Of a stretch of 64,000 nucleotides of DNA, positions 10,323 to 23,279 are shown piece after piece. The DNA is from Datnioides undecimradiatus. Taxonomy: Eukaryota; Chordata; Actinopteri; Lobotiformes; Datnioididae. Positions within the stretch are counted from its first letter, which is position 1. Every line of letters begins with the position of its first letter. Position numbers and translations under genes: made by a program. Under the pieces are notes generated by a model. The model was not told the origin of the DNA. It made no database searches and saw only the letters and a list, made by a program, of their open reading frames with translations. Location of the stretch: positions 2,286,721 to 2,350,720 of the forward strand of contig WARS01000013.1 in the NCBI GenBank assembly GCA_008933995.1. Reading direction: 5' to 3'.

Positions 10323-13300
10323 CTACAGAGGAGAGAATGAAACAGCAAAGGAATTGACTTGATTAATTTGCTAAAGCTTTACTTTTTAACTTTATGAGCA
10401 CGAAGAACTTAGGAGAAATGTGGATATGTTGAAAACTGTTCACTGACTTAGAGTTTAAGTGAAATCAGTTGATAAATATATCGTATTGTGGACCTTAATG
10501 GCTTGAACTTTATGTTTTGTGCTCAGCTTTTAGAAATGTGGTAGCTCTGAAGACTGCCAATCACCTCTTTGAATGGAAAACGTCAGCAACAGTTGAACTT
10601 GGTATTCAAGATGTTCTTGACACGTGCAGTAAGGTTGTGCACTTGTAAGGAACAGTTCTAACCTCCGATCAACTGATATCTAATTGGGAAATAAAAAAAG
10701 GAATTAAAGACGTTTAATGTGCAATATATGTAAATCATTTTTGCGGGTTTCAACATGGAATCGGTGTCATAGCTGAAGACAGTTTCTGCACGTTTCAAAA
10801 AAGAAAGTAAGACTAAGACTAAGACCTGGTTGCGGGGGTTTGTTCAGTTTGCCGCTACTGTCTTTGCCTGCCTATGATTCAGATGTGACTTTTCAAACAT
10901 CCGTGCATCCTCCCTTCGGTTTCTGTTTTGAAACGTGAGTTGTCAAGGTGATGTGCCAGTTCATCCCTAGATTTTATACCAGTGTTTTGCCTCATAACTC
11001 TTACGTTATTCCGACAAGGGCACATAGCACGTTGTGTTCCATGTTATTTTACAATGACCCTGAATGTGGGAAGAACACTTTAACTGCTGCTGAAGGGTTT
11101 TTATTTGCAAATTTGATGCAAAACTGTTCAGAGCTGCCGATGTCAAATGCTTCAAAGCTGAGGACAAAAGACTGTTCACGTCAAACAGACAATGAAAGAG
11201 AATGAATATAATAAACAACTAAATTGCTTCTGCAGAAGTGTGAACACTCTCCCTCCTAATACAAATTTTGTTTTCATCTCTTTAACCCCCCAGTGAGTGA
11301 TTGTCAAATCTTTTGAACTTTCTGAAAATTACTTTACCCTCTTTGTCGCAGAGAGCCACGTAGATCTCTGTCTGACAATATTTATCGTTGCCTGTTTTTC
11401 ACCTGCCTCGCACACTCTGCCCTCAGGTGTCTCGTCTTCACCACTAACTGACCCACCTTTCGGCAGTGGGCCTCCTCATTGGTTCACTGTACACATTCAC
11501 CACCACCATGTGCAACACAAAGGTCTTGATCCGTATACTGATCTTTGTATACTTCTAAGTCCCTTTGCTTTGTTGATATCTCGTGTGTATCTAGGAAGTG
11601 ATCAGATTTGTCACACAATATTTCTCTAACTCCACGGGAGTTTAAGGAAGGATTCTGGCCTCGCGTTGCTTCACTTTGAACCGCTCTCTGCATGTATTCA
11701 CTGGGCTCCCACCAGCTGATCTCCCACAGTCTCACTTTAGAAATGATGAATAAGAGTCCATCTGCAGAGTCAAACAACTTACTGTATTGTTTACACAGGG
11801 GAGACTATCCAGAGAAAACATCGATCAGAGCATGAACACAGGTTGAATTCACACTGCTCAATAGCTCAGGGCTATATGCGCAGGAATGGGTGATGATATA
11901 GTGTTTTTCAGCCAAGGAGGACTTGATGTGGTTGATGAATTGGTTTAGTGCTCTGAAAACTTATTGGATAAGCCAGTTGTGTGCAGCGAGTAGTGAATAT
12001 TTAATGTGTTAAAGAACTTTTGTTATTGAGCTGGGATTTTAGCTGCTGCTATGCAGCTATAAGTGTGCCTCCTGCATTTTTCTACAGATGCGATTGGTAA
12101 TAGTGGTGAAAGAAGAACTTACATCTTCATCTTTACTCAGACAGACATTAGGAATCACTTGGAATGATTACACAGTAATCACACAGGTGTAACAAACAAA
12201 ATGGGAACAAAGATAAAAAGAAATAAAGTTAACATATTGGAGCACAACATGTTCTGGGGTCTATGTACAGCATATTTTACACTGGACTGAAAACGATGTT
12301 ATTACTGTGGTTCCTGTCATATATTGCATGTTCTTATGCCCTGTCTGAATGTGAATTCAGGGCTGCAAAGCAGCTGAATGCTCAGTCAATTCTCCCCATA
12401 TAAACAATGACTGATGCACTCCAAACAATAACAGAGGCATGTCTGCTGTTCCATGCTTTTACTTTACACACCATCACCAGGAGGAGGTGAAGCTGACTCA
12501 CCCTGTGGATATGCTTGTGGTTAAGCAGTGCCACAGTGTCACAGGCCTACACATTGGCGATTTGAAAGACAGACCAGCAACGTAAATGATTAACGAGCGT
12601 AGGACATCAGAAGATTTCAGACCACTGCTCAGGATCGGTTTGCACATGGCAGTGGCAAAGTCTAGTTTAAAGAAAGAACAGAATAGTTTTAAGAGCAAAA
12701 CAGGAGCTGTGCATTGAGTATAGCGCTGTTGTAGTTAACCAAAGATACAGGGTTTATTAACATATAATTATTTTTTTGAATCCGTACACATTCAGGTATG
12801 AAAAATGACAAATTGAGCACACGTAGAAGTACATATATGGCTTTATATATAGTTTTTGCTTCTGTATCAGACATTTTCATTAGTTACCTCCAGTTTGAAT
12901 ATGCATGTTTCCAACTTAGTTTTTTTTTTTATGACTGTGAGTTGAATTATTGGCACTAAATCAAAGAGCTGGTTGGTTTGGATTTCACCCATCAGGGTCC
13001 TCGCTCTGAAAACTGAAGGTCTGCATAACTTCAAGAAGGGTCAGTTGAAAGGTTTTCACTGTCTGAAAATAGTCACCACGTATCCACCAGACGGCCTCGC
13101 AGAAAGGACAGCATGCCGCCGCAAATGTTTTTCACTGGCAGCAGAGTCGGCATTGTCTGTTCTTTTAAAGAATGAAAGATTCAGGGGTTGACATTAGATG
13201 ATGAATGGAGGAATGCCTCGAGACAGACAGGATTTCAGATAAAATGGCAAAACTGCCAAAATAATGAATAAAATGGATAATTTCATACTAAGGATTGATC

Positions 13301-14313
13301 GCTTGGCTATAAAATGGGGAGAAAAGTATCAAAGAGTTCAGTGAAAACTGCAGAGTTGATTCATTTAAGGCAGGTATAGGAGAATGAAATCAGTAGACAA
13401 ATGGGCAATGCCACCCCCCACCACCAATACCAGCACACACACACACACACACATACACACATATATATATATAAGCACACCTACACACATGCTTGTAGAG
13501 GTCTAAATAAAGCAGGCGAAGTGGGCGGCCTGAAAGTCCACTTGACAACACATGCATACCAGCACAAAGCAGGGCAGGCTCAGCACAGGACATTAGAAGA
13601 AACACAACAGGATTCGGTGTCACTGCTTTAAAGGACACAAGGCTGAATTGTCCTTGGAATCAATTTGACTAACAGGGGTCACTTACTCACTCCACCGTTG
13701 AGACCCTGAGCTTGATCTGTGAAGCTGTGAAACCCTGTCGTTGGATTAAGGAGAAGGCCGAGTGAGGGAGAGCACCCGAGCCTCTAGAAGCACCATCCTG
13801 TGCTGCGTTCAGGGACCCCGCTTTCACATAGCCTCTTTAAGAGGTTTTCAGGAAAATATCCTTTGACTTTACTTTGCTAGGTCCTGATTTAATGTTTAAA
13901 ATAAATATGTCCATTATATGTGAGATGGTCAGGTAGATTCAGAAACAATGTTGAATGAAAGTGGGATTTTACATACAGTGCAAACATTTCTGAGCATTTA
14001 GCAAAAAAAAAAAAAAAGGTTTTCATTTATGCAGCCTGCAGCCATACTTGGGGCCTCTTATGACCCCAGCATTTTAATACCACTTATTATTACATCTAGT
14101 GAATTTGTCTGTTTAATTATGAATGAGAGTCACACACTAAATATTTGCTCAGGGAAATTGCACACTCACATAATAAGTATTATTACAACACTGACAAAGC
14201 AATACATCTTTCATGAACAACTGGCTGAAAATAGACTACTTATGCAAGTAATTATTTTTAAGTGATGCCTGGCAAATGTTAAATGTGCACAGTGTGTGTG
14301 TCAAGCCTCTTAC
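10323..14313. other. Upstream region of slc16a1, probable leader intron
   Basis: No coding exon recognised. It contains a CA/TA microsatellite at 13433-13473 and an A run near 14004-14017. If the leader exon at 14314 is right, all of this is intron. Confidence 0.45.
13433..13473. repeat. (CA)n(TA)n microsatellite
   Basis: CA repeats passing into TA repeats. It creates a repetitive false open frame on both strands. Confidence 0.9.
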
Positions 14314-14400
14314 CTTGGCAGGAGCTCTTGAACGGGTCCAGACGAGCTCTGCGGATCAACAGCAGTCTCGGAGGCACGTTAGCACACTGCAGGCATCATT
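14314..14400 (-). other. Candidate non-coding leader exon of slc16a1
   Basis: An excellent donor TGCCAAG|GTAAGAGG has its GT at 14313-14312, preceded by a GC-richer stretch free of repeats. Spliced to 10322 it would leave a leader intron of about 4 kb. An inverted CCAAT box (ATTGG, about 14667) lies some 270 bases further upstream. A competing donor (CTCCAG|GTAAGG, exon end 22087) also exists, so the assignment rests on splice-site quality only. Confidence 0.35.
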
Positions 14401-15480
14401 GAATTGGACTGAGCGTCTCTGAATATGCATGAAATGAAAAATAAAAGAAATCACTGCATGTGCTTCGCAGATACTCCAGATGTGATATGTGGGTCTATAT
14501 CCCCTGTGACAGTCCAAAAGTTGCCAGTGGGACCTCAACTTCAGATTTCATCAGTTTCCAGTAACCAAAGTGAAGCTGAGAAGTTGAGTTCATTCAGTGC
14601 CCAGATCAAACAGCTGGACGATCTGGACACTATGGTGCTAAATGTTCGTGGTCGGTCAAGTTCTTATTGGCTATGGGAGGCTTAGTGCCATGCCCCTACA
14701 ATGCTTTCTCCACCCCTCTGTCATGTGCTGAGCACACACACAATGTTAGAGTAGTGGAGAGTAATGCACTTCATGGGCCTGTAACATGTGTGACCTAAGA
14801 GGATATCAAATAATGTCTGCGCTGTAGGAGATAAGATGCTTTCTAAGAGTCTGATTTCCTGCATCAGCTGATTTATTGGTGCTATTCAAGTGAATATTGA
14901 TGGTGCAGCCATATAAGAAATCCGGTTTACTTAAACAACAGACATTGTTCACCTCAACCACCTGAAAAAAAGATTTCTGAACACTTCAGGGGTCAGTTCT
15001 GGTTGAGCCTTTCTCCCAAACTCCCAGAGGACCTATTAATGAGCCTGTATGGAGGCTTGGGAAAGGGAAGTTCTGAGTGCAGGAGGTTATTGAAACAGAG
15101 TGTACATGCAAAGAACCTTCAAATTGTTGACAGCCTTGAAACATTGTTTCTCTTTGTTTTGTTATTTAATATCGTTCCCTTCATTTTCCCTCCTCTCCAA
15201 TAAGAATTTTTATTGCTTTCCAAACAGAGGATGCAGTTGAGCACCACCCCACCTCCGATTCAGTGGTTTCTCCTGGGCTGGCATTTATTCACAAGTGCAA
15301 AGTGTGAAGAATGGAAATGGATGGGGGTTCACAAAAAACACACACACTCACAAACACACACGCGCTTATGCCTTTGTTTTCACGCAATCTGCTATTTTCC
15401 ACAAACTTTAAGAACATAGCAGTGTTGCACAGGGAATAGCAATGCCAATCTCATGGATAGTCAGTTGGTTTGTTGATTCA
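14401..15480. other. Non-coding, nothing recognised
   Basis: No exon, RNA gene or repeat identified in this stretch apart from the CCAAT box mentioned with the leader exon. Confidence 0.4.
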
Positions 15481-15484
15481 CTAT

Positions 15485-16025
15485 TTGGATCCATACTGAA
15501 GCATCTCAATAGTCTTTGATTGGATTGCAATAAAATTCATGGTTCCCAGAGGATGAAGGCTGCCAACCTTGGCGATCCTCTGACTTTTCTTGTAGTGCAA
15601 CCAACAGGTTGACATGTTTTGGTTCAGAGCGACATATTCTAACAACTCTCTGATGGAATGACGCATGTTTGTTGCACATACTCAGGTTGTCTTGAGGATA
15701 AATTTGAATAACTTTCTGTTTCTCTGACCTTCCCTGCAGCGCCACCAGCAGGTTAAACTTTTCACCTTTTCAATGAAGTATCTCCACATCTGCACGACAG
15801 ATCAGTCGAACTTTTGTTTAGACATTCACGATTCAAAATGTATTTTAAACAATTTGGTGATCCGCTGACTCTCTCCCAGAGCCACCACAGGAAGTATATT
15901 TTTCTCATAGAATAAGAATAAGAATGAATCAAATATCAAACAGCTGTTGGATGGAGTGCTATGCAATTTAGCACAGAATATCAACCTAGTGCTATCACCA
16001 GGTCAAACTTAAAACGTGTACAGTA
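15485..16025. repeat. Decayed tandem array of a fish repeat, period about 130-150 bp
   Basis: A sub-motif of the form CTCTGACTTTT...AGCGCCACCAGCAGGTTAA recurs at about 15574-15617, 15720-15760, 15855-15894 and 15985-16010, each more or less degraded. The first copy is preceded by GGTTCCCAGAGGATGAA, wording I associate with a dispersed non-coding teleost repeat. Spacings are about 148, 136 and 128 bases. No coding capacity. Confidence 0.65.
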
Positions 16026-16359
16026 CTACTAATATGTGCAAGGTCATCAGCCTCACCTGCATTTTTTGTTGATTGCTGTTGAGCAAATAATAGCATGATA
16101 ATAACATGCAAACTAAGTGCTACATCACTATGTCTCGTGAACATGGTAAGTCAATTTTTTTTAGACTGATAGACCAATATGACAAATCACAGGGAGAGAG
16201 ACAGGATAACATGGAAACTAGAGAGAAAAGGAAAGAAAAGGAGAAGCTGAGCCTCCTGGGGGACCAGGATCCAGTTCCAAATGTCTGGATCAGGCACAGA
16301 CAGCCAGGAGAAAAGGGGGTCCCTGGACAGCTGATGGTCCAGCAGAGAGAAGCCTGTGT

Positions 16360-16420
16360 AGAGGAGTGGAGAGAGAGAGAGAGCGCGTGAGAGAGAAAGA
16401 GAGAGAGAGAAGAGGACAAA
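16360..16420. repeat. GA-rich low-complexity tract
   Basis: Imperfect GAGA repeats; explains the Ser/Leu-rich frames on the complementary strand. Confidence 0.85.
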
Positions 16421-16520
16421 CATGCAAGTACAAAAGTTAATAGATTCATTGAGATCGAGACCGACCCGCTGGAAGGAAAGTGGTAGCAGGGACACGGCCT
16501 GAGGTATGGACGGATAAGCG

Positions 16521-16740
16521 CTAATTGAAAGTTAAGGTGAAAAGATACGTTTTTAACTTCGATTTAAAGGCTTCAACAGAGTCAGACTGACTGAAGCCAG
16601 CAGGGAGATCATTCCAGAGAGGAGGGGGCATGAGAGGAAAAGGCCGTGCAGCCAGCCGACTTCTTCTAAACTCTGGGGGCCGACAAAAGCCCTGTATTAT
16701 GAGGCAGCAGCGCACTGGGTTGGGACATAAGGTATAATGA
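16521..16740 (-). pseudogene. LINE reverse-transcriptase-protein C-terminal tail (remnant)
   Basis: The minus-strand frame reads RPFPLMPPPLWNDLPAGFSQ followed by SVEAFKSKLKTYLF and a stop. This is the typical end of the ORF2 product of fish L2/Rex-like non-LTR retrotransposons (PxLWNxLPxxLR...SLxxFKxxLKTxLF). Only the last 60 or so residues are present, consistent with a 5'-truncated insertion. The neighbouring sequence up to 16740 may belong to it. Confidence 0.7.
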
Positions 16741-19700
16741 GATCAGTCAGATATGAAAGGGGCAACCGTTTACATTTTTAACCTGCTGACGTAAGCGTTC
16801 AGCTCATAGAAACACTGTACCTAACCTCACAGAGGCTCCACCCATGCTCCGGACTCTTCTTTACCCATGTCAGCTACTTGGTTGCTAGAATAAGGAACAC
16901 AGCAGATTGAGTTAGAGTGCGTGAAGACGGACCTCAAGTACTAATGACGTATTTCGTTTCAGAATTAGCATCGCGCTATTGTGGGCATGCCGCGGAGAGA
17001 TGAGTGAAGACAGAAGCTTATAAAGTTGGAGAATCATTATTTGGCTTTGTTTCATGAGTCATAATTTCTGACAGCAAATGTTCTGAGGTCTGGTGCAGTG
17101 TGCAGCTCGGTGGTTAGGAACCACTGCTGCAAATGACCTTATAGCATTGTCAGAGGGATTAAAATTGATTAGCTAAGCTATGTGAAACACGGCTCCTACA
17201 CAGTATAATAAGCTGCAGCAAAACTTCCACATGTACTCCATCAACCTAGGACATTCTCAGTCAACACATACCACCACTGTTCTTTGTTCATTACTGTGAC
17301 TGATTTTCCTTGTTCTCAAACAATGCTTTGCTGTGCTGTGTACCCCACCTCATCCAGTGTACACCATGTACCTCTGTCTTTAACTCAGGTTATTACAAAA
17401 CAAATCTGATCTGCCATATACTAAGAGCACAAGGTATCTCGTAGAGCTGGTTATATCACAATAACAACCCGTGCAGAAGTAACCAGGAACCAAATAAACA
17501 CAGCAGCACCTGCAGCGTGGACTGGGCTGAATGTAATTGCACCGTGGCTCACAGAATTGACATTCACAGGTCAAAAGTCAGTGGCAATTACCTTTAGCCC
17601 GGGCAGGGTGGCACAGGTGAAAGTGGAGTAAATCCTGGCTCGCTGAACCCAGACAGAGGGCGGACTCCATAAGGGGTCAGGGTGAGGGCAGACTGCTGCA
17701 AAGCCAATTAGCTCACTCATACAAAAAGGTAAACCTCTACTCCATATAGAGGCCGCCGCGACGGGAGAGCTCTCATCTCTCATTTGGTACAATGAATGAA
17801 AAGGCCCTAACTCAAACACGCGTTCACATAAACTCTGTGTGTGTTTCCTCTCTGTTCCTCTCAGGACAGAAAAGCTGTTTCTGGCAGGCTTCTTCTTCAG
17901 TGGAACACAGCCAGCCAACAGAGTCACTGAGACGCTGAGCCTGAAAGTGACTGAAGGTCCGTCCAGCTCTGGCTTCCACAGCGATACATCATTTGCTCAG
18001 GAAAGCAGTTCAGGGGACATTAGTCTCTTGAATGGCTTACTAAAGGATATAATGCGCTTATTAGATCCTCGAAACTCGAGGCCGTACACTCATCACACTG
18101 GGCCACAGCAAACATTTAGGACCCCAAATATGAAGTCTGTTTTATCTCTGAGACACACTGAAGAAACCCTATTTATTAAGTACTTAAGTTAGCAATGACC
18201 CACTTGTTAACATATCTTGTTAACATATTTTGTATTGATACTGATACTATCTGGTAGAATATGCTGTCTGTTTGGTCCAAAAGTAGATCCCTTTGCAGTT
18301 TTTTAACAAAGCTTACCCACAGGGCTGGTATCTATGTTGACTTTCGGTCAGACAGAGACAATTTAAATGAATTAGGCATAATTTAAATCTATATTTATTA
18401 ATTTGTGTTGACCTCCACAATGGACCGTGAATACACAGTCGATACATCATCACCTTTTAAGCTGATATGGTAACATGTTGGATAACAGTTGTCGGTTTAC
18501 ACATTCCTTGGATACGGAGTCACATTTCTGACCATCTGATTAACATTAACTTCAACTCCAACTGCCATTTCAGACTGGAAAATGCTCCGTTATGTTCTCC
18601 AGCTAGACACTAACTTTGTCCATAGCAGGTGGTGTTCAGATTATCAAAGCTTTGTTGAAAATAGACAAAAATATCGATCATATCTGAGTTTATTTGGAAG
18701 CTTTAGGAAGTAATTTATCCATTGATGAACAAGAACTGCCATGATCATGAGAATAGTTGAAAGGTAAACTTTCTTCAGTTTCAAGGTTTCAGAACTGGCA
18801 ATGGAGACAATCAAGTCCTGCCTACAGCAAGTGGAAAACAATCCAATGCTCTCTATTGACTTTGTAACAAGTGAAGGTTCCTCCTTGTCACTTCTGTCTA
18901 CCAGCAGACAAGAGACAAAATGCCTAAATGCTGATGTGTGGTGGGCTGCACTTACAACACTGTAAAAAACCTAGAGTTTGTCTGAGCTGCCGAAGCCAAA
19001 AGATGATGGTTTAAGGAGACAAAAGTAGAAACGACTTTAAAGGATGGAGCTAGCTAAGTTCTGCAAGGTCTGGTTTTGACCTTTGATAGGATTCAGTGGA
19101 TCATTTCTCCAATAAAGGACGGTCAGGGGTAGGGACACTGATAGACCAGCAATCCAGAAGGTGTCAATATCTCTCTGGCAGACAAAGGCTGCTGATATAA
19201 TCCTTTGACATGTTGATATCTGATGTTTTTAGCTAGCTGCACACATTTTGTTATGTATAACATGTTGCAGGTCTGTCTTTACAGCAGTTTCAAAATGAAC
19301 CTCATCATGTATCGTATCAGCCAAACTGTGTCAACATTTAGCAGCAGCTGCATCCTGGATAATCATTACAACAGCGACAACACTCTGTTATTTTCTAGAT
19401 ACACCTGAGCGCATTAATGCCATTACGCTCTTTAATTTTTCTAATTTGTACCGTGTTGCGTGGCTAAACACAAAGGTGACCGTGCATCCTAATGTGACCA
19501 GCCCTCACAGGTCTGCACCGGGGCTTGTGCATCATGCGCCGAGGCTTTTTAACAAATTATAAAGAATTTGTTGGGAGAATTTGAAAGCTTTGTTACATGT
19601 CAGGGCACATTTCAATGTTATCGCGCAGCTTTTGGTCACACACACGGCGTGCTGTGATCCACACCAATGGGCGCCACAAAAGGAGGCCATGTGAAAGGAT

Positions 19701-19789
19701 CGGAAACTACAACTCTAGCAGGGTTTCTGATGAATACCTCAGTCACATGAGCTTTGTTTTGATCTTTTGTTTGTTTACAAGCCTCCTCC

Positions 19790-19791
<2 letters not shown>
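16741..19791. other. Non-coding, nothing recognised
   Basis: No exon or RNA gene found. Short frames at 17571-17927 and 17839-18192 overlap on opposite strands and lack family features. Confidence 0.45.

Positions 19792-19831
<40 letters not shown>
19792..19831. repeat. (CA)n microsatellite
   Basis: Nearly pure CA repeat of about 19 units. Confidence 0.95.
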
Positions 19832-19832
<1 letters not shown>

Positions 19833-22580
19833 GTATACTTTCCTTCTTATGGAGCACTTCAAGCACTCCTTTGAGCTGACAGATATCCGGCTATACAATA
19901 CAATACTTACCATAAAGGCTTCAACCTTGTACCACAAGAAGTTGTGCAGAAACAAGGGCACGTGCAGCCCTGCACTAATACTCCTCCTTTAATTCCTTTG
20001 CTATGGATTTGTAGCTTATGTATGTCTAAAGTGTTTTCTGCACAGGGGCTGGTATGCTTTCATTAACTTAATGTACATTCATCTTAAAACACAATCTGAC
20101 ACCAACAGTTACAGACAAAGGATGTCAATTTTGAAATCTGTTGCTTTCACAGAGATTGTTTGGCTGATATTCTGCAGAGAACACACTATGTGCATCGTTG
20201 ATGTCTAACACGTGTCAGCTTGCAGTCTTCTTCATCATCTCAGATGCAGATGCATTGCTGCAATTCTTTACATGTTACTGGCACCGCCTGTCAGTCGATC
20301 ATATTAATGTAAATTGCGTGGTAGGGACTAGAAACTGCCTACATTAGCATTCAGATAAAAAAAAAATAAAAAAAAATCACTGTCCACAGCAAAACTAGTG
20401 GTGTCTTAAGTTTCAGTCATTATCAGTGTTTTACTAGGCTAATTGGATTCAAAGCACCCCAGAGTCCATGTACTGGCAAATCAAATCATTCCATCTTTTT
20501 CCGAATGAAATGAATCACGTCATACAGCTCAAAGCTGTGCAGCAGCTCCTGCATGAACCCTGTGTTCAAGCGTGAACTTTGAATATCATGACCGTATTTT
20601 CATTTTATTTCCCCTGAAAACTTCTCAATTCTGAACCCATTTTCAGCTAAAAACAACACACACACCGCGTACACGGAAAAAGAACATGTCAGTCGTTTTT
20701 CAGTGCAGATTTGAATGAAAACGAACATGTTATGCAGTGGTAAATGTAATTATGCGCGTAGAGGAAAAAAAACCCTGCAGCACGGGTCTGGCAGATCATC
20801 TGTGTTTTTTTTAAAGTATCTCTGATGCAAACATTTTATAGCTGTTAACATTTAATATGGCTTTGATCTCTCTACTAATCGGGAATTGTAGCAGTGTGTA
20901 GGACGATGTAAACAAGTCAAAAAAAGCAAATGTTTCTCTTTCAGCAGTGTTAAGGACACAGACGTGCCAAGAGGACGCACATGTTGAAGTTGCATGACTA
21001 CATTCCTGGCTGATGAGGGTGAACGTATAGATAAATAATAATTATTTACTTTCATTTTTCACTCAAATAACGCTTCACAAGCACCGCAGAATGCAACTTT
21101 TACTAACACCTAGATTACTTTTCACACAAAATGCACCCAACGAGCACATCTTTCAAACCTCACGAGCTGTCCCCTCACTCTCTCCAGCATTTATACTCCA
21201 TTTTGCACATTTGCATACCGTTGAATTCCTGAAAACAGTGAATTAACTGTCAAAACCACAATAAAAAACTGAACTCCAAAACGCATCGACTCCTAATCAG
21301 GACATCCAGCACCGTGTCTGTTTCTTTCCTTGATGACCTCTGTGAAGGACTGGTGAGGAACGCTCTGAGTTAGCGGTTGTAATAAACTTTTTCATTAGAA
21401 TATAGAAAAAGCAAGTTTTACATTAAGACTTCCCCTACCACATATCTTTTTTAGTAACTTGCTGTTTTATCTTCAGTATATTCTTTTGTTATGTTTAGTG
21501 TCGTACTATCTTCAATATTCTCTGTTCTTGCTCCAGTCTTATCTATAGCTGATTTCCTGCAGCTCCAACAACCCATTTTTCCTACGGGAATCTAATCTAA
21601 TCTCATCTAAAATAAAAAAAAAGAAATCACACACCCCACACAGAGCGCGGAGATTTGTCTGGAGAAAAACAAATAAAGTTAAGATGAGTGAGAATAAGTT
21701 TATCTACCATGTTTTTCTCCTCCTGCGGGGAATGTACAGCCTAGCTGAGGTTTGTCACACATCAAACACTCAGCAGAGTAGGTTCCTGTGTAAACAGATG
21801 AAATACCTATGGCGGGGCATGTTCCGTCATCGCAGGGGTCCTATTGTTTGATGAAGAAGCATTTTAGGAAATGATGCGAGGGCTGCGGCAATAGATGGCC
21901 CATGGTGTGGACTGAAGAAGTGGGAGAGGGCAACAAAGTCCCCTTTGAGTTGTGTTTCCTGCTCCTTTTTTACACTGCAGTGAAACTATGTCAGTGAACA
22001 ATAACACATTCTAGCCTTACCATAATTTTTAAATTAAACAGTGTTTAATTCAACATATTTCATGGATTTTAATGCTACAGCCTTACCTGGAGCTCCGGTC
22101 AGGCAGGACTGCATCTTGTTCTGGCTGCAACGCAGAGTAGAAGTAGAGTGTTTTGCCTGCCAGAGGTGTGTCTACCATGGGTAAGAAGAAGCTGGTTAAC
22201 TGTTTTGTCCATTTTTTATAATTGGAAGTCTGCAGGGTGTTTTATTTTGAAAAGTGAGCACATACTCTGTAGCATTTCAGTATCTGACTTCCTCTTCAGA
22301 CACCCCCTCCATCAAAAATAGACTCGGCGCATCTTCTCTCAGCCACTTCTAGGATTCTTCTGAAACACGCCACGGTGTCCTGTGGAATCAACCACTGGCT
22401 AGAATGGGTCCTGTGTTGCAGCCCGACTGTGACGCAGCCAGTCCCCATGAAATCCCCACTTACTTTCCTTTACAGGTGCAATCTGTAAGCACTTGTCACA
22501 AATAAACAGACAAATAATTAGGAGCAGAAAATTACCACAGTAACTGCAAACCGCTGCTAATTGCTACAACAGTTAGCTTG
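19832..22580. other. Non-coding, nothing certain
   Basis: A donor-like CTCCAG|GTAAGG on the minus strand (exon end 22087) is the only gene-like signal; it could be an alternative leader exon or chance. AGGTGCAATCTGTAAGCA near 22474 resembles wording of dispersed fish repeats. Confidence 0.4.
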
Positions 22581-22585
22581 GGACT

Positions 22586-23116
22586 GTGGGAAGAGGAGAT
22601 TTTTGGGGGGCACCCAATGGAGAATGGTGGCGGGGAGCGGCGCCAAACTGGCCACCAGAAATGGAGCCTGGCAAGCAGGCAACAGAATCAGACTCAGCAG
22701 CAGTGAACACAGCCGGACTGGGACCGCATGCAACCTCTAAGACCGATGGAGGCCAGATTAACGACAGGGAATTCAGACGTAGCAGCAACCTTGACCGGGA
22801 CTCTGACTCAAGTGATAAGAAGGATGTTCATGGTTCAGATGGGTTCAGGAGACGTGTGAAGTGGGAAATGGATGAAACCAAAGTCAGGCTTCAGTTGGCA
22901 TCCACCTCCAGGGGTCTGAGCTGGGATAACAGCAGGGTCAGCCTCGGGTTGCCAAACCAAAGAAGACAACCTCTTGCTGTCCTTGCTGTAGCCACAGTCC
23001 TTGCTGGCAACTGTTCTGTTGATAAGTTTTGCATTGTATCACCAGTACACAAGCTAATGCTGGCTCAGTGTCAGAGAAACGTCATGCAATGTACATTTCA
23101 AGACGCTCTAGTATAG
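22586..23116 (+). other. Unexplained 176-codon open frame
   Basis: The longest open frame in the window outside known genes and repeats that has fairly mixed composition. The product is rich in Ser, Asp, Gly and Arg in its first 110 residues and has a short hydrophobic Ala/Val stretch (LAVLAVATVLAG). I recognise no domain. No splice structure, promoter or polyadenylation signal tied to it is evident. A repeat-derived or chance frame is more likely than a gene. Confidence 0.15.
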
Positions 23117-23279
23117 ATGAAATGATTACTGAAACAGTACTAAAACGCCTGCAAAAGGTTATAACAGTACAAAACCAAATAAAGAGGAATCCATGGTGGA
23201 CCAGCGAGTGTACAAAGCAGTCAGTGGTACAGTCCGTGAATCATGACCAGGATCTGTCCCTAGCCATGTCTAAGTAGTT

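Noticed and set aside
13390-13638. Cys/Val- and His/Thr-rich frames on both strands
   Set aside because: Translations of a CA/TA microsatellite.
16120-16495. Ser/Leu-rich frames resembling secreted or membrane proteins
   Set aside because: Antisense of a GA-rich low-complexity tract.
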